NCBI GenBank assembly: GCA_037414955.1
Contig: JBBEWH010000179.1
Span: forward strand, 25,723 to 89,722
DNA length: 64,000 nt
Origin: Phytohabitans sp037414955
Lineage (GTDB): Bacteria; Actinomycetota; Actinomycetes; Mycobacteriales; Micromonosporaceae
Direction: 5' to 3'
Shown: piece after piece, positions 8,168 to 16,456 of the stretch
How the letters are laid out: the number at the start of each line of letters is the position of its first letter
Numbering within the stretch: position 1 is the stretch's first letter
Made by a program: the position numbers and the translations under genes
Notes under the pieces: model-generated
Seen by the model: only the letters and a program-made list of their open reading frames with translations
The model's database searches: none
Told to the model about the DNA's origin: nothing

Positions 8168-9211
8168 ATGCCCGTTCAGGCCCAGCCCGCAACCGATGCA
8201 CCGCCATCGCCCTGGTCGGCGGTGGCCCGGGCCGTCGCCCTGCTCACAGTGGCTGTCAGCGTGCTCCTGACCGCCTTCGCCTGGCCCTCGGTACGCTCGT
8301 CGCTGCACGACGTACCGATCGCCGTCGCCGGACCAGCACCCGCGGTCAAACAGATCAGCGCCGCCCTCGACGAACGCCTCCCCGACGCCTTCGACATCAC
8401 CGAAGTCGCCGACACCACCGCCGCCGAACAGCTCATCCGCAACCGCGACGTGTACGGAGCGATCGACGTAAGCTCCAGCACCCCACAGGTCATCCTCGCC
8501 TCCGCCGCCAGCACAGCCGTCGCCCAGACCCTCAACAACATCGCCACCGCGCTCAGCCAGCCGCAGTCCCAGGGCACCAGCACGGGGGCCGCCGTCCGCG
8601 ACCTCGTCCCGCTGCCGGCCGACGACCCCCGTGGCGCCGGGCTGGCCGCCGCAGCCCTTCCCCTGGTCATGGGCGGCCTGCTCGCCGCATTTCTGCTGAC
8701 CAGACTCATCCTCGGCACCACCCGTCGGGTTATCGGAGCGCTCGCCTTCGCTGTCACCGGCGGCCTCGCCCTGACCGCCATTCTGCAGTTCTGGCTCGGC
8801 TCCCTGACCGGCTCCTACTGGGCGAACACCGGCGCGGTCGCCCTGACCATCGCGGCCACCTCCCTCACCATCCTGGGGCTGGAATCCGTGCTCGGATACA
8901 CCGGGCTCGGCCTGGGCGCGGCCACCATGATGCTCATCGGCAATCCCTTGTCAGGCACCGCGACCGCGCCCGAAATGCTGCCCGGCTGGTCCGGCACACT
9001 CGGCCAACTGCTACCGCCCGGCGCCGGTGGCCGGCTACTGCGGTCCACCGCCTTCTTCGACAGCCACGGCGCCACCCATTCCCTCATCGTCCTCGCCACC
9101 TGGCTGACGCTCGGCATACTGCTGTGTCTTGCCAGCGGCCTGCGCCCGCGTCGCCTAGCCGCCGACCCAGTGACCACCACCGCGCAACCGGCCGCCAAGG
9201 CGACCGTATGA
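8168..9211 (+). CDS. Multi-pass membrane protein, ABC-2 permease / YhgE-like
   Basis: A 347-residue protein starting at the ATG at 8168 after TGGAGGAG. One N-terminal TM helix (about residues 18-40) is followed by an extracytoplasmic region of about 130 residues. Five or six TM helices (about 165-335) follow. This layout resembles YhgE/Pip-like and ABC-2-type permeases. No ATPase gene is adjacent. Its position directly after an ECF41 sigma gene suggests it is part of that regulon. The substrate is unknown. Confidence 0.7.
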   Translation: MPVQAQPATDAPPSPWSAVARAVALLTVAVSVLLTAFAWPSVRSSLHDVPIAVAGPAPAVKQISAALDERLPDAFDITEVADTTAAEQLIRNRDVYGAIDVSSSTPQVILASAASTAVAQTLNNIATALSQPQSQGTSTGAAVRDLVPLPADDPRGAGLAAAALPLVMGGLLAAFLLTRLILGTTRRVIGALAFAVTGGLALTAILQFWLGSLTGSYWANTGAVALTIAATSLTILGLESVLGYTGLGLGAATMMLIGNPLSGTATAPEMLPGWSGTLGQLLPPGAGGRLLRSTAFFDSHGATHSLIVLATWLTLGILLCLASGLRPRRLAADPVTTTAQPAAKATV

Positions 9212-9619
9212 GGTGCAGCGGCGGCATCACTCGCATCGCAGTGCGCCGCCGCTGTCCCGCAGTCGAGGCTGCCGACTGGCGGCCTGCGGTGCGTGCCGGC
9301 TCGGACGTCCTGGTGGGGCAAATGCACGGCGTTTAGAGTCGGCCGCCTCAGCGCGACGGTGCACCTCGCCGCTCGGCGACTGCCAATGCGGCCTGGGTGG
9401 CCGAAAGATCACGCTGCAGGGGCACGAACCTGCGCCATTCCGGGGACATCTACGCGCAGGTCGGAGGCCGCATCGCCGCTGCTCATAGCGCCGTCGACAG
9501 CCTCGGCGGGCGCAGGGATGTCTCTAGCCGGGGGCACGTCACAGACTGCAAAACTCAGCGTGATCGATCGCCGACTGACGGTCGAAGCAAGCTATCAGGT
9601 GACCTAGAGACACCTGCCA
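9212..9619. other. Gap without a recognisable gene
   Basis: Frames here are short and Arg/Ser-rich and none carries a recognisable motif. A tRNA T-arm-like sequence (GGCGGGTCGAACCCGCC) occurs further on at about 9713-9730, but no acceptor or anticodon arm can be built around it. Confidence 0.4.
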
Positions 9620-9650
9620 GACAAGGCCTCGGCATCGCCGAGGCCTTGTC
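9620..9650 (+). terminator. Strong hairpin, likely transcription terminator
   Basis: A perfect 14-bp stem (GACAAGGCCTCGGC paired with 9637-9650) with a 3-nt ATC loop. It lies between the membrane protein and the convergent desulfhydrase gene. There is no long T-run. Confidence 0.65.
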
Positions 9651-9753
9651 CATATCGTCGTTGAACATGCTTGAACATCCGGATCTGCGGCCCGCCCGAC
9701 GGCGACGACCTGGCGGGTCGAACCCGCCACGCGCAACGGGCTTGGCCTGCGGC

Positions 9754-10806
9754 TTACCAGGTCGCCGTCGGCGCAGTAGATGGCGCTGCGACCGCGGGTG
9801 GGTGATCGCGGTCTACGGCCGGCGCTGTGCGCAGCCAACGGTTGTAGTGGCCGATGAACAACTCGGGGTATCCGCCAGTGTGCAGGAAAACCACGGGTCC
9901 CTCTGGTAGCCGTCCACCGATGGCGTGCGCGAGGAGGCTGGCCATCGCCTTGGCGGTGTAGACGGGTTCGAGGAGCAGACCTTCGGTACGTGCGGCTAGT
10001 TCCAGGGCGTGACGCCCGGCCGGGGTCGGCTGACCGTAACCGCCGCCGATCTGCCCGCGGTCCAGGCGTGCAGAGCCCGTCGGCGCGGGCAGTCCGGCTG
10101 CGCCTGCGGCATCGGCGGCCATCCGTGGCACCGCGTCGAGCAGGTCGGGTCGATTACCGGTGTCCACGCCGAGGACCAGCCGGTGGTCGCCAAGGCCGGC
10201 GACCAGCCCGGCATGCGTTCCACCGGAGGCGTCCGCCGTTATGACCAGCGCGAGGTCCGGTAGCTGGCGGCGTAGTTCGACGGCGGCGGTGACGTAACCG
10301 AGGTCGCCCGCCAGCGACGCACCACCCACCGGGAGCACGTACGGGCGGGAGCCGTCCTGCCGAGCGATATCTGCCGCCTCGGTGATTGCGGCGTTGAGCC
10401 CGGCGTAGTCCACTCTCCCGGCCCACCGCACCTGCACGCCAAGCAACTCGCTCAGCAGCAGATTGCCCTCCCACGTGCTGGGCTCGGTACCAGTGAGCAC
10501 CGCGACGCAGCCCAGGCCCAGCCGGGCAGCCGCAGCCGCGGTCATCCGCACGTGGTTGCTCTGCGCCGCGCCTCCGGTGACCAGGGTGTCCGCGCCAGCG
10601 GCGAGTGCCTCCGCTGCGGAGTACTCCAACTTGCGGGCCTTGTTGCCGCCGAGCGCCAGCCCGGTGAGATCGTCCCGTTTGACCCACAGCCGCCCAGGCG
10701 GCAGACCTAACCGCTCGCCGAGGCGGTCCATCGGCTGAAGTGGGGTGGGCAGCGCGGCCAGCGCCACCCGCTCAACCGTCACCTCCACCATGTTCGGGTT
10801 CATCAT
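9754..10806 (-). CDS. D-cysteine desulfhydrase / ACC deaminase-family PLP enzyme
   Basis: A 350-residue fold-type II PLP enzyme. The PLP lysine lies in the LALGGNKARKLEY segment near residue 45-55, followed by GGAAQSNHVR, the phosphate and substrate loop of this family. A glycine-rich segment near 180-200 and a late LHTGGYPELF complete it. The family removes the amino group from 1-aminocyclopropane-1-carboxylate or breaks D-cysteine into pyruvate, H2S and ammonia; the two activities cannot be separated by eye. The start at 10806 follows GGAG. A broken XRE-cupin regulator sits divergently upstream. Confidence 0.85.
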   Translation of the reverse strand: MMNPNMVEVTVERVALAALPTPLQPMDRLGERLGLPPGRLWVKRDDLTGLALGGNKARKLEYSAAEALAAGADTLVTGGAAQSNHVRMTAAAAARLGLGCVAVLTGTEPSTWEGNLLLSELLGVQVRWAGRVDYAGLNAAITEAADIARQDGSRPYVLPVGGASLAGDLGYVTAAVELRRQLPDLALVITADASGGTHAGLVAGLGDHRLVLGVDTGNRPDLLDAVPRMAADAAGAAGLPAPTGSARLDRGQIGGGYGQPTPAGRHALELAARTEGLLLEPVYTAKAMASLLAHAIGGRLPEGPVVFLHTGGYPELFIGHYNRWLRTAPAVDRDHPPAVAAPSTAPTATW

Positions 10807-10841
10807 GACTCGCTCCGTCCGTCTGCCAGCGGTAGGCGGTT

Positions 10842-10869
10842 CCACTATAGTGGATTTCCGTTATAGTGG
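10842..10869. promoter_or_regulatory. Palindromic operator between desulfhydrase and XRE-cupin remnant
   Basis: CCACTATAGTGG (10842-10853) is a perfect palindrome, followed by a second TTATAGTGG half at 10861-10869. It lies in the divergent intergenic region, as expected for the operator of the neighbouring regulator. Confidence 0.55.
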
Positions 10870-10889
10870 AGGAGTGATCTTGGTTTCGC

Positions 10890-11345
10890 TTGACACCGGC
10901 CGCGATTGGCCGCCGACTGCGCGACGAACGCCGCCGGCGGGGCTTCACGCTGGAGGGGTTAGCCACCGCGAGCGGGGTCAGCCGCAGCATGCTGTCGGAG
11001 GTGGAGCGCGGCAGCCGGGTCCCGACGGTGCTCGGTGGTGTTGCGGCGCGATGAGCAGGACGTGGCCCGGGACGCGTCCGGCTGGGAGCGGCGTGTGCTC
11101 AGCCCGGTGCTTCCCGGCGTGGAGTTCGAGTTCATGCGCGCCACCATCGGTGCGGGTGTCGACGCGGGCGTCTTCCAGCCGCACGGTCCCGGATCCCGGG
11201 AGTACCTGGCGGTGGAAGCGGGCACGTTGCGCTTGTCGCTGGACGGCGACGAGGTGGAGTTGCACGCGGGCGACAGCGTCTTCTACGCCGGGGACTGCCA
11301 CCACGAGCCCAACACCCCGCCTGGCGCGTCCTGCATAGGTGTCCA
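10890..11345 (+). pseudogene. XRE-HTH/cupin transcriptional regulator, internally deleted and frameshifted
   Basis: From a possible TTG at 10890 the frame gives a clear XRE helix-turn-helix (LRDERRRRGFTLEGLATA, SRSMLSEVERG) and then stops at 11052-11054. A different frame starting near 11035 gives the cupin part (VLRRDEQDVARDASGW, GSREYLAVEAG, AGDSVFYAGDCHHE). The usual linker between the domains is missing, so a deletion plus frameshift has split the gene. The C-terminal end after about 11345 no longer looks like the family. This was probably the regulator of the divergent desulfhydrase gene. Confidence 0.7.
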
Positions 11346-11608
11346 TATCCAGCGGCAGACGAACATGCGGCGACGGCGGGGCGGTGCTACGACGTCATTG
11401 CGGGTCGGACGGGCTGGGCGGACTGACGCCCGGCATGTACCCGCTAGGCCGGCTGTCGACGCTCTCCGAAAATTTGGCCACGAGCGCTCGTAGAAAGTCG
11501 AGCCTGGCACTACAAATCGTCGTCGGATTAGTGCCGGCGAGTTACGAACCACGGCGCGGTGAGGCCCAGGGCTGCTCCGCTTGCTGTCGGATGGCAAGCT
11601 CGGGTCCC

Positions 11609-12229
11609 GTGACCGATGATCTCGCGAAGGACTACCTGCACGGCCAGCTCAGGCGGGCACGTCAAGCGCTGGTCTGGAAGCTCGAGGGCCTGTCCGAGTA
11701 CGACGTCCGGCGTCCTCTGACAGCGACGGGAACCAACCTTCTTGGCCTGGTGAAGCACTTGGCGACGGTGGAGGCCTGGTATTTCGGCGAGGTCTTCGGC
11801 CGCTCGTTCCCGGTGCCGCTGGGGCGATGGCAGGACGCGGACGGCAGCGACCTGTGGGTGACCCCGGACGAGACTCGCGAACAGATCATCGACTTCTATC
11901 AGCGTGCCTGGGGGCATGCGGACGCGACGATCAAGGAGCTTCCCATCGACGCGCCTGGCCACGTGCCGTGGTGGTCACGCCCTGATGTGAAGCTGTTCAA
12001 CATCATGGTCCACGTCCTTCAGGAGACCGCCCGGCATGCCGGACAGGCCGACATCTTGCGGGAGCAGATCGACGGCCGGACCGGGGTGGCGGCTGAGTAC
12101 GAGGAGCAGATCGACACGGCGGCCCGCGAGGCGCATCGGGCGAAGATCGAGCGGGCTGCGCAGGAAGCAGCCGACGGCTCGCGTCATGCCGACCAGCCCG
12201 ACACGCATCGCGCGGTGGGGACGCTGTGA
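11609..12229 (+). CDS. DinB family protein
   Basis: A 206-residue four-helix DinB/DUF664-type protein. The metal-ligand histidines are in GLVKHLATVEAWYFG and in HVLQETARHAGQADILRE. Related actinobacterial proteins act as mycothiol-dependent or metal-dependent enzymes of unknown substrate. I take the GTG at 11609 (VTDDLAKDYL), where family members usually begin; an in-frame ATG lies at 11591. mraY follows 28 bp downstream on the same strand but has its own Shine-Dalgarno. Confidence 0.8.
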   Translation: MTDDLAKDYLHGQLRRARQALVWKLEGLSEYDVRRPLTATGTNLLGLVKHLATVEAWYFGEVFGRSFPVPLGRWQDADGSDLWVTPDETREQIIDFYQRAWGHADATIKELPIDAPGHVPWWSRPDVKLFNIMVHVLQETARHAGQADILREQIDGRTGVAAEYEEQIDTAAREAHRAKIERAAQEAADGSRHADQPDTHRAVGTL

Positions 12230-12257
12230 GAATTCCGGATCTTGTGGAGGCTCGCCC

Positions 12258-13361
12258 GTGAGGGCGGTCATCGTCGCGGCCGCGGTCGCGTTCATCATTT
12301 CCCTGTTCGGCACGCCAGTGGCGATACGCGTCTTCACCGCGCTCAAGGCCGGCCAGCCGATTCGATCCATCGGGCTCGCCAGTAACCAGGGCAAGAAGGG
12401 CACGCCCACGATGGGTGGCGTCGTCTTCATCGTGGCGACCGTCTTCGCCTACGTCGCCGGGCACATCGCCCTGACCACCCTGCCCGAACGGCAGATCGCG
12501 CAGGAAGGGCCGACAATGACGGCCCTCGTCCTGCTCGGGCTGTTCGTCTTCTGCGGCGCGGTCGGCTTCCTCGACGACTTCCTCAAGGTGCGCCGGCGCA
12601 ACTCCGACGGACTGTCCGCCAAAGGCAAGCTGCTCGGCCAGGCGATCGTCGGCGGCGGGTTCGGCGTCGCCGCGCTCTATGTGGCCAGCACCAATGGCCA
12701 GACCGTGGCCAGCGAGCACATCTCGCTCATCCGCGATATCAGCTGGCTTAACGTCGGCAAGGTCGGCTCGGTGATCGTGTTCGTCTTCGTGATCACGGCG
12801 ATGTCGAACGGTGTGAACCTCACCGACGGCCTCGACGGCCTGGCCACCGGCGCGTCGGTGCTGGTGCTCGGCGCGTACGCGCTGATCGGCTTCTGGCAGT
12901 ACCGGCACTGGTGTGGTGACACCGATTACGCCCGCGTGAACGACTACTGCTACCAGGTCCGGGATCCCTTGGAGCTCGCCATGATCGCGGCGGCGGCGGC
13001 CGCCGCCTGCGTGGGCTTCCTGTGGTGGAACACGTCCCCGGCGCGGATCTTCATGGGTGATGTGGGCTCGCTCGGGCTGGGTGGCCTGATCGGCGGGCTC
13101 GCGGTGGCAACCCGCACCACGCTGCTTTCGATCATGATTGGCGGGCTCTTTGTCATCATCACGACGACCTGGGTGATCCAGATCGTCTCGTTCCGGACCA
13201 CCGGTAGGCGTGTCTTCCGGATGGTGCCGTTGCACCACCACTTCGAGCTGGCCGGGTGGAGCGAGGTCAATATTGTGGTCCGGTTTTGGATCGTGGCCGG
13301 CGTCTGCGTGGCGGTTGGCCTGGGCCTGTTCTACTCGGAGTTTCTGGCGGTCGTTGGATGA
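12258..13361 (+). CDS. mraY: Phospho-N-acetylmuramoyl-pentapeptide-transferase, solitary copy
   Basis: A 367-residue integral membrane enzyme that makes lipid I by moving phospho-MurNAc-pentapeptide onto undecaprenyl phosphate. All hallmark motifs are present: GKKGTPTMGG, the catalytic LDDFLK, NLTDGLDGLATG, FMGDVGSLGLGG and the PLHHHFELAGW segment. About ten TM helices are visible. The GTG at 12258 follows TGGAGG. mraY normally sits in the dcw cluster between murF and murD; here none of those genes is near. It is therefore either a second copy or a relocated one. No frameshift or lost residue is seen, so it should be active. Confidence 0.95.
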   Translation: MRAVIVAAAVAFIISLFGTPVAIRVFTALKAGQPIRSIGLASNQGKKGTPTMGGVVFIVATVFAYVAGHIALTTLPERQIAQEGPTMTALVLLGLFVFCGAVGFLDDFLKVRRRNSDGLSAKGKLLGQAIVGGGFGVAALYVASTNGQTVASEHISLIRDISWLNVGKVGSVIVFVFVITAMSNGVNLTDGLDGLATGASVLVLGAYALIGFWQYRHWCGDTDYARVNDYCYQVRDPLELAMIAAAAAAACVGFLWWNTSPARIFMGDVGSLGLGGLIGGLAVATRTTLLSIMIGGLFVIITTTWVIQIVSFRTTGRRVFRMVPLHHHFELAGWSEVNIVVRFWIVAGVCVAVGLGLFYSEFLAVVG

Positions 13362-13377
13362 AAGCCACGCGACACGC

Positions 13378-13560
13378 CTGTGTCGTGCCGCCGACGGTGA
13401 TCTGCCGGGGCAAGCCCAGTTCCCCCGTGGTGTGCAGCCACAGGTTTCCAGTGTTGGTGTGGAACGCGACGGTGTATTCGGCGCCGCCCGGTGCCGGGGT
13501 GATGGGACAGGGCTGGTGCCGATCTGCATCTTCAGGTTCGTGTTCGGCCCGCCGTCGCCG
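13378..13560 (-). pseudogene. Remnant of a secreted repeat (lectin-like) protein
   Basis: On the minus strand one frame gives NTNLKMQIGTSP and the next gives EYTVAFHTNTGNLWLHTTG. These are consecutive pieces of the repeat found in secreted actinobacterial lectin or protease accessory domains, now split by a frameshift. No start codon or signal peptide is left. Confidence 0.5.
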
Positions 13561-13577
13561 GAGGGCGGCTCCCTGCC

Positions 13578-13709
13578 GCAATCCTCGCTCGCATGCTCGG
13601 CATCCACATCACAGTCGCCGTCGCCTGGCAACAGGCCGCGTGCGGCGACTGGACCACCTACGCCGCCGACGTCAGCCGCCGTCCAGACCAGCACGAAAAC
13701 GACACCTGA
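13578..13709 (+). pseudogene. Possible C-terminal remnant of a site-specific recombinase
   Basis: A frame ending in TGA at 13709 reads AILARMLGIHITVAVAWQQA, then GDWTTYAADVSRRPDQ. This resembles the tails of actinobacterial tyrosine-recombinase-like proteins as I remember them. No catalytic residue is included, so the assignment is tentative. Another recombinase wreck lies 1.1 kb downstream. Confidence 0.35.
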
Positions 13710-13866
13710 CCGCGCGAACCGCTGACGTGCCCCGTTACGAGCATCCTCCAACGGACGTCCTCATCTGGCCGATGAGCGGATGGTTGGCTACCTGGACGAT
13801 CATGGTTGCCATCACCTTCTGATGCGAGGCGGGGAACGCCGAGGGGTGCGGCGGATAGGCTACGGC

Positions 13867-14586
13867 ATGATCATCAACAAGGCGCCCGAACCGATCAAGG
13901 GGGTCATCTTTGACTTCCACGCCACGCTGGTTGAGGGCGGCGACGCCCGTCGTTGGATCGACGCCGCTCTACGCCGCCTGGCCGAGGCCGGGGGCGCGGA
14001 GCCGGATCTGAGCGCCGACCAGATCACGGGCCTGGGTGAGCATCTTGACCAGATCTGGCAGCACGCCCACACGATCGACCCCAGAAGCGAGCGCGATCTC
14101 AGCCAGGATCGCCATTGGGACGTCTTCAACAGGACGGTCGCGCGGTATCCCGGCATCAAACCCGATCTGATCGCCGCACTGTACGCAGTGATGCCGGATC
14201 AGTGGGTGCCCTTCATCGACACCCTCCCTGTCCTTCGAGAACTGAAGTCGCGCGGCGTCAGAATCGTGGTGCTGTCCAATATTGGGCTGGACATTCGTCC
14301 GCTCCTCGATCGGGTCGGTGCCAGTGGTCTACTCGACGGTGTAGTGCTGTCCTTCGAGGTGGGTCTGGTGAAGCCCGACCCGGCGATCTATGCCCGCGCG
14401 CTGGAACTGCTTGACGTTCCGGGCAGCCAAACCTTGATGGTCGGCGACAGCCCCAGGGACGATGTCGGCGGAGTTTCTTTGAAGATCCGAACGTTGATCC
14501 TGCCTCGGACGGAAGGCCCGGTGCACGGCCTGGGCACGGTTCTACAGATGGTCGGGAACGGCACAGGCAATCCGGCGCTCTCATGA
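13867..14586 (+). CDS. HAD family hydrolase
   Basis: A 239-residue HAD-superfamily protein. Motif I is VIFDFHATL, motif II VVLSNIG, motif III Lys in GLVKPDPAIY, and motif IV MVGDSPRDDVGG. The second Asp of motif I (normally DxD) is His, which would alter the general acid/base step; similar FDFHGTL variants occur in other actinobacterial HAD proteins. The cap is a helical insertion at about residues 25-115. The physiological phosphate substrate is unknown. It stands alone between remnants of mobile genes. Confidence 0.85.
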   Translation: MIINKAPEPIKGVIFDFHATLVEGGDARRWIDAALRRLAEAGGAEPDLSADQITGLGEHLDQIWQHAHTIDPRSERDLSQDRHWDVFNRTVARYPGIKPDLIAALYAVMPDQWVPFIDTLPVLRELKSRGVRIVVLSNIGLDIRPLLDRVGASGLLDGVVLSFEVGLVKPDPAIYARALELLDVPGSQTLMVGDSPRDDVGGVSLKIRTLILPRTEGPVHGLGTVLQMVGNGTGNPALS

Positions 14587-14833
14587 CGGCCACAGGCATG
14601 CCGAGACGTGCGCGGATCTCGCCGCGATCCGCTCGTTACAAAACGTCACGACGGGCCCGCTGGCGGACGCGGGGCGATGCTTGCGGAGCGCGTACTTGTG
14701 GTCCACGAGCGCGACGAGGAGCGACGACCAGACGAGCGGTCGTGCGTGCCCGGTGAAGATTGGCCGGTGCCCGAACGATCCGCGGTAGCCCATTCAGACC
14801 GTTCCAATATCCGACGTCACCATTACAGATCAG

Positions 14834-15316
14834 GTGACCCATCCCCAAGGGCCGCAGTCCGGGCCAGACGCTGCTGAGCACTACGACTCGCTCATAGCGG
14901 GGTCGGCGCGGTTGGAACTGACGGCCGGTGTGGTGCATCTTCGGCCGGAGGACGCGATGGTCGAGGCGATGCTGCGTGCCGGGCGGGCGCAGCAATTCGC
15001 CCAGGGCCTGCACGAAACTTCGATTCTGGACCGCGGGCTGCTGGCACGCCGGTTCCTAAACGTTCACGAACGAGTATCCGTGGCAGTGGACCCGCGGTTC
15101 GGATTACCCGATCATCCGACGCTGTTGCTGACCGAGCGGGGCGGCCGGCTCCAACCCGTGGAGATCAACGCACGGTTCGTGGCGTACCGGGACGCGTTGC
15201 GACTGCCGGTCTGTCGAGCTGCGGCCCCATTCCTTGCGGCACGCCTACGTGACGCTCCTGAGAGTGAGCCGACGCGTAGGGCGTGGCTGCTGCAGGCTGC
15301 TGTCGATTCTTGGTAG
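14834..15316 (+). pseudogene. Tyrosine recombinase (XerC/D-like), large internal deletion and frameshift
   Basis: The first ~75 residues (HLRPEDAMVEAMLRAGRAQQ, then LARRFL) match the N-terminal SAM-like domain. The frame then jumps to a C-terminal segment (DPRFGLPDHPTLLLTERGGR, INARFVAYRDALRLP). The middle of about 150 residues, including the first catalytic Arg, is gone. In the +1 frame the active-site box PHSLRHAYVT follows, so a frameshift separates it too. This is a dead integrase. Confidence 0.7.
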
Positions 15317-15511
15317 AAGCAGTCATTGAGGGTGCCCGGGGTGCAGTGTTTTGGTCAGGTGGCGCAGCATGGTCCGCAGCCTGGCTGGGCTGGCGACGGT
15401 GCCGGGCAGGTCGCCGAGGTCGCGGCGGATCCGTGCGAACTCGGCGTCGACGCGTTTGGTGGCGCCTCCGCTTGAGTGTGGTCGTTGGCCGGTTGGGCGC
15501 GCGCTTTCAGG

Positions 15512-16360
15512 TCAGGCGGCGTCGTGCAGGGCCTGGCGTAGTTGGGTGGCGTATGCCCTGGGGTGGGTGGTGTTGCCGTTGTGGCCGCCGGGGAACTCGG
15601 TCAGGTCGGTGCGAAGGAGCGTGGCGAGTTGTTGGGCGCAGCGGTAGTCGAAGACGGTGCGTGGGGTGGTTTGTCCGGCGGCCGGGATGATGCGGATGTT
15701 GGTAAGCGCGGCGATGTCCGCGGGGTTGAGGGTGTCTCGCGTGATCGCGGTGAAGTCGTGTCGGATGAAGACGTCGAAGTTGGCGATTCGTTGCGGTGTC
15801 ATGGGTTGCGGGGTCAGGTCGGGCTCGGCGTCCTGGTTGGTGGGGTCGATGCCGAGAACGGCGGCGATCTGCGGGAGGGCGGCGGGCAGGCCGCCGTCGC
15901 GGTAGGTGCGTTGCAGGCCCTGCAGTTCGCGTTCGTGGTGGGCGCGTTCGGCCGGCGGTAGTAGCCATGGCGCGACGGGTTCGTGCGCGATGAGGGTGCT
16001 GATCTGGCCGGGGGGGCGGACGGCCAACTGGAGGCCGATGACGGCGCCGAGGCTGCAGCCGAGCATGAGGGCTGGCTTGTCGGTGAGGGTGGCCAGCAGG
16101 TGGTGCACGTCGTCGGCGTGTTCGGTCATGGTGCCCGGTCGTGACGGGTCGGTGAGGGTGCTGCGGGACAGGCCGCGGCGGTCATAGGTGACCACGGTGT
16201 GGTCGGCGGCGAGGTGGTCGACCAGGTCGGTGCTGCGGTTGGCGTCGCCTTCACCGCTTTGGCTGATCAGCAGCACCGGTCCGGTGCCGCGGACCTCGTA
16301 GTGAACGGTGGCGCCGGGGACCGGCAGGGTTCCGGTGGTGGCGGGTTGGGTGCTGGTCAT
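15512..16360 (-). CDS. Alpha/beta hydrolase
   Basis: A 282-residue alpha/beta-hydrolase fold protein. The nucleophile elbow is GCSLGAV near residue 100. The oxyanion segment is ISQSGEGDANRS, replacing the usual HGxP. The catalytic His is in FPGGHNG near 255. The ATG at 16360 follows GGAGG. It diverges from the MarR regulator at 16457 across a palindromic operator, so it is probably that regulator's target. Substrate unknown; small ester or epoxide hydrolysis is typical. Confidence 0.85.
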   Translation of the reverse strand: MTSTQPATTGTLPVPGATVHYEVRGTGPVLLISQSGEGDANRSTDLVDHLAADHTVVTYDRRGLSRSTLTDPSRPGTMTEHADDVHHLLATLTDKPALMLGCSLGAVIGLQLAVRPPGQISTLIAHEPVAPWLLPPAERAHHERELQGLQRTYRDGGLPAALPQIAAVLGIDPTNQDAEPDLTPQPMTPQRIANFDVFIRHDFTAITRDTLNPADIAALTNIRIIPAAGQTTPRTVFDYRCAQQLATLLRTDLTEFPGGHNGNTTHPRAYATQLRQALHDAA

Positions 16361-16406
16361 CGAGTCCTCCGGGTTGGGTGGCTTGGAAGATCACGGTAAT
16401 CCATCC

Positions 16407-16438
16407 GATCAGATGTATCTAGTGGGATGCATCTGATC
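16407..16438. promoter_or_regulatory. Inverted-repeat operator of the MarR/hydrolase pair
   Basis: GATCAGATG (16407-16415) is exactly inverted as CATCTGATC (16430-16438). It lies in the 96-bp divergent gap and overlaps the probable promoter of the MarR gene, whose GTG at 16457 has no Shine-Dalgarno and may be leaderless. Confidence 0.65.
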
Positions 16439-16456
16439 CGATGTATTGTTGGTCAC

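Noticed and set aside
9713..9730. A tRNA gene at the T-arm-like sequence
   Set aside because: The T-loop lacks one base and no anticodon, D-arm or acceptor stem can be built around it.
12003..13751. A 582-residue frame antisense to mraY
   Set aside because: It is a shadow of the mraY reading frame, rich in Arg, His and Asp, with no domain or Shine-Dalgarno.
15340..15500. Minus-strand coding-like tail (VDAEFARIRRDLGDLPG)
   Set aside because: It could be the end of a deleted gene, but no start, family or partner frame was found, so it was not listed as a feature.
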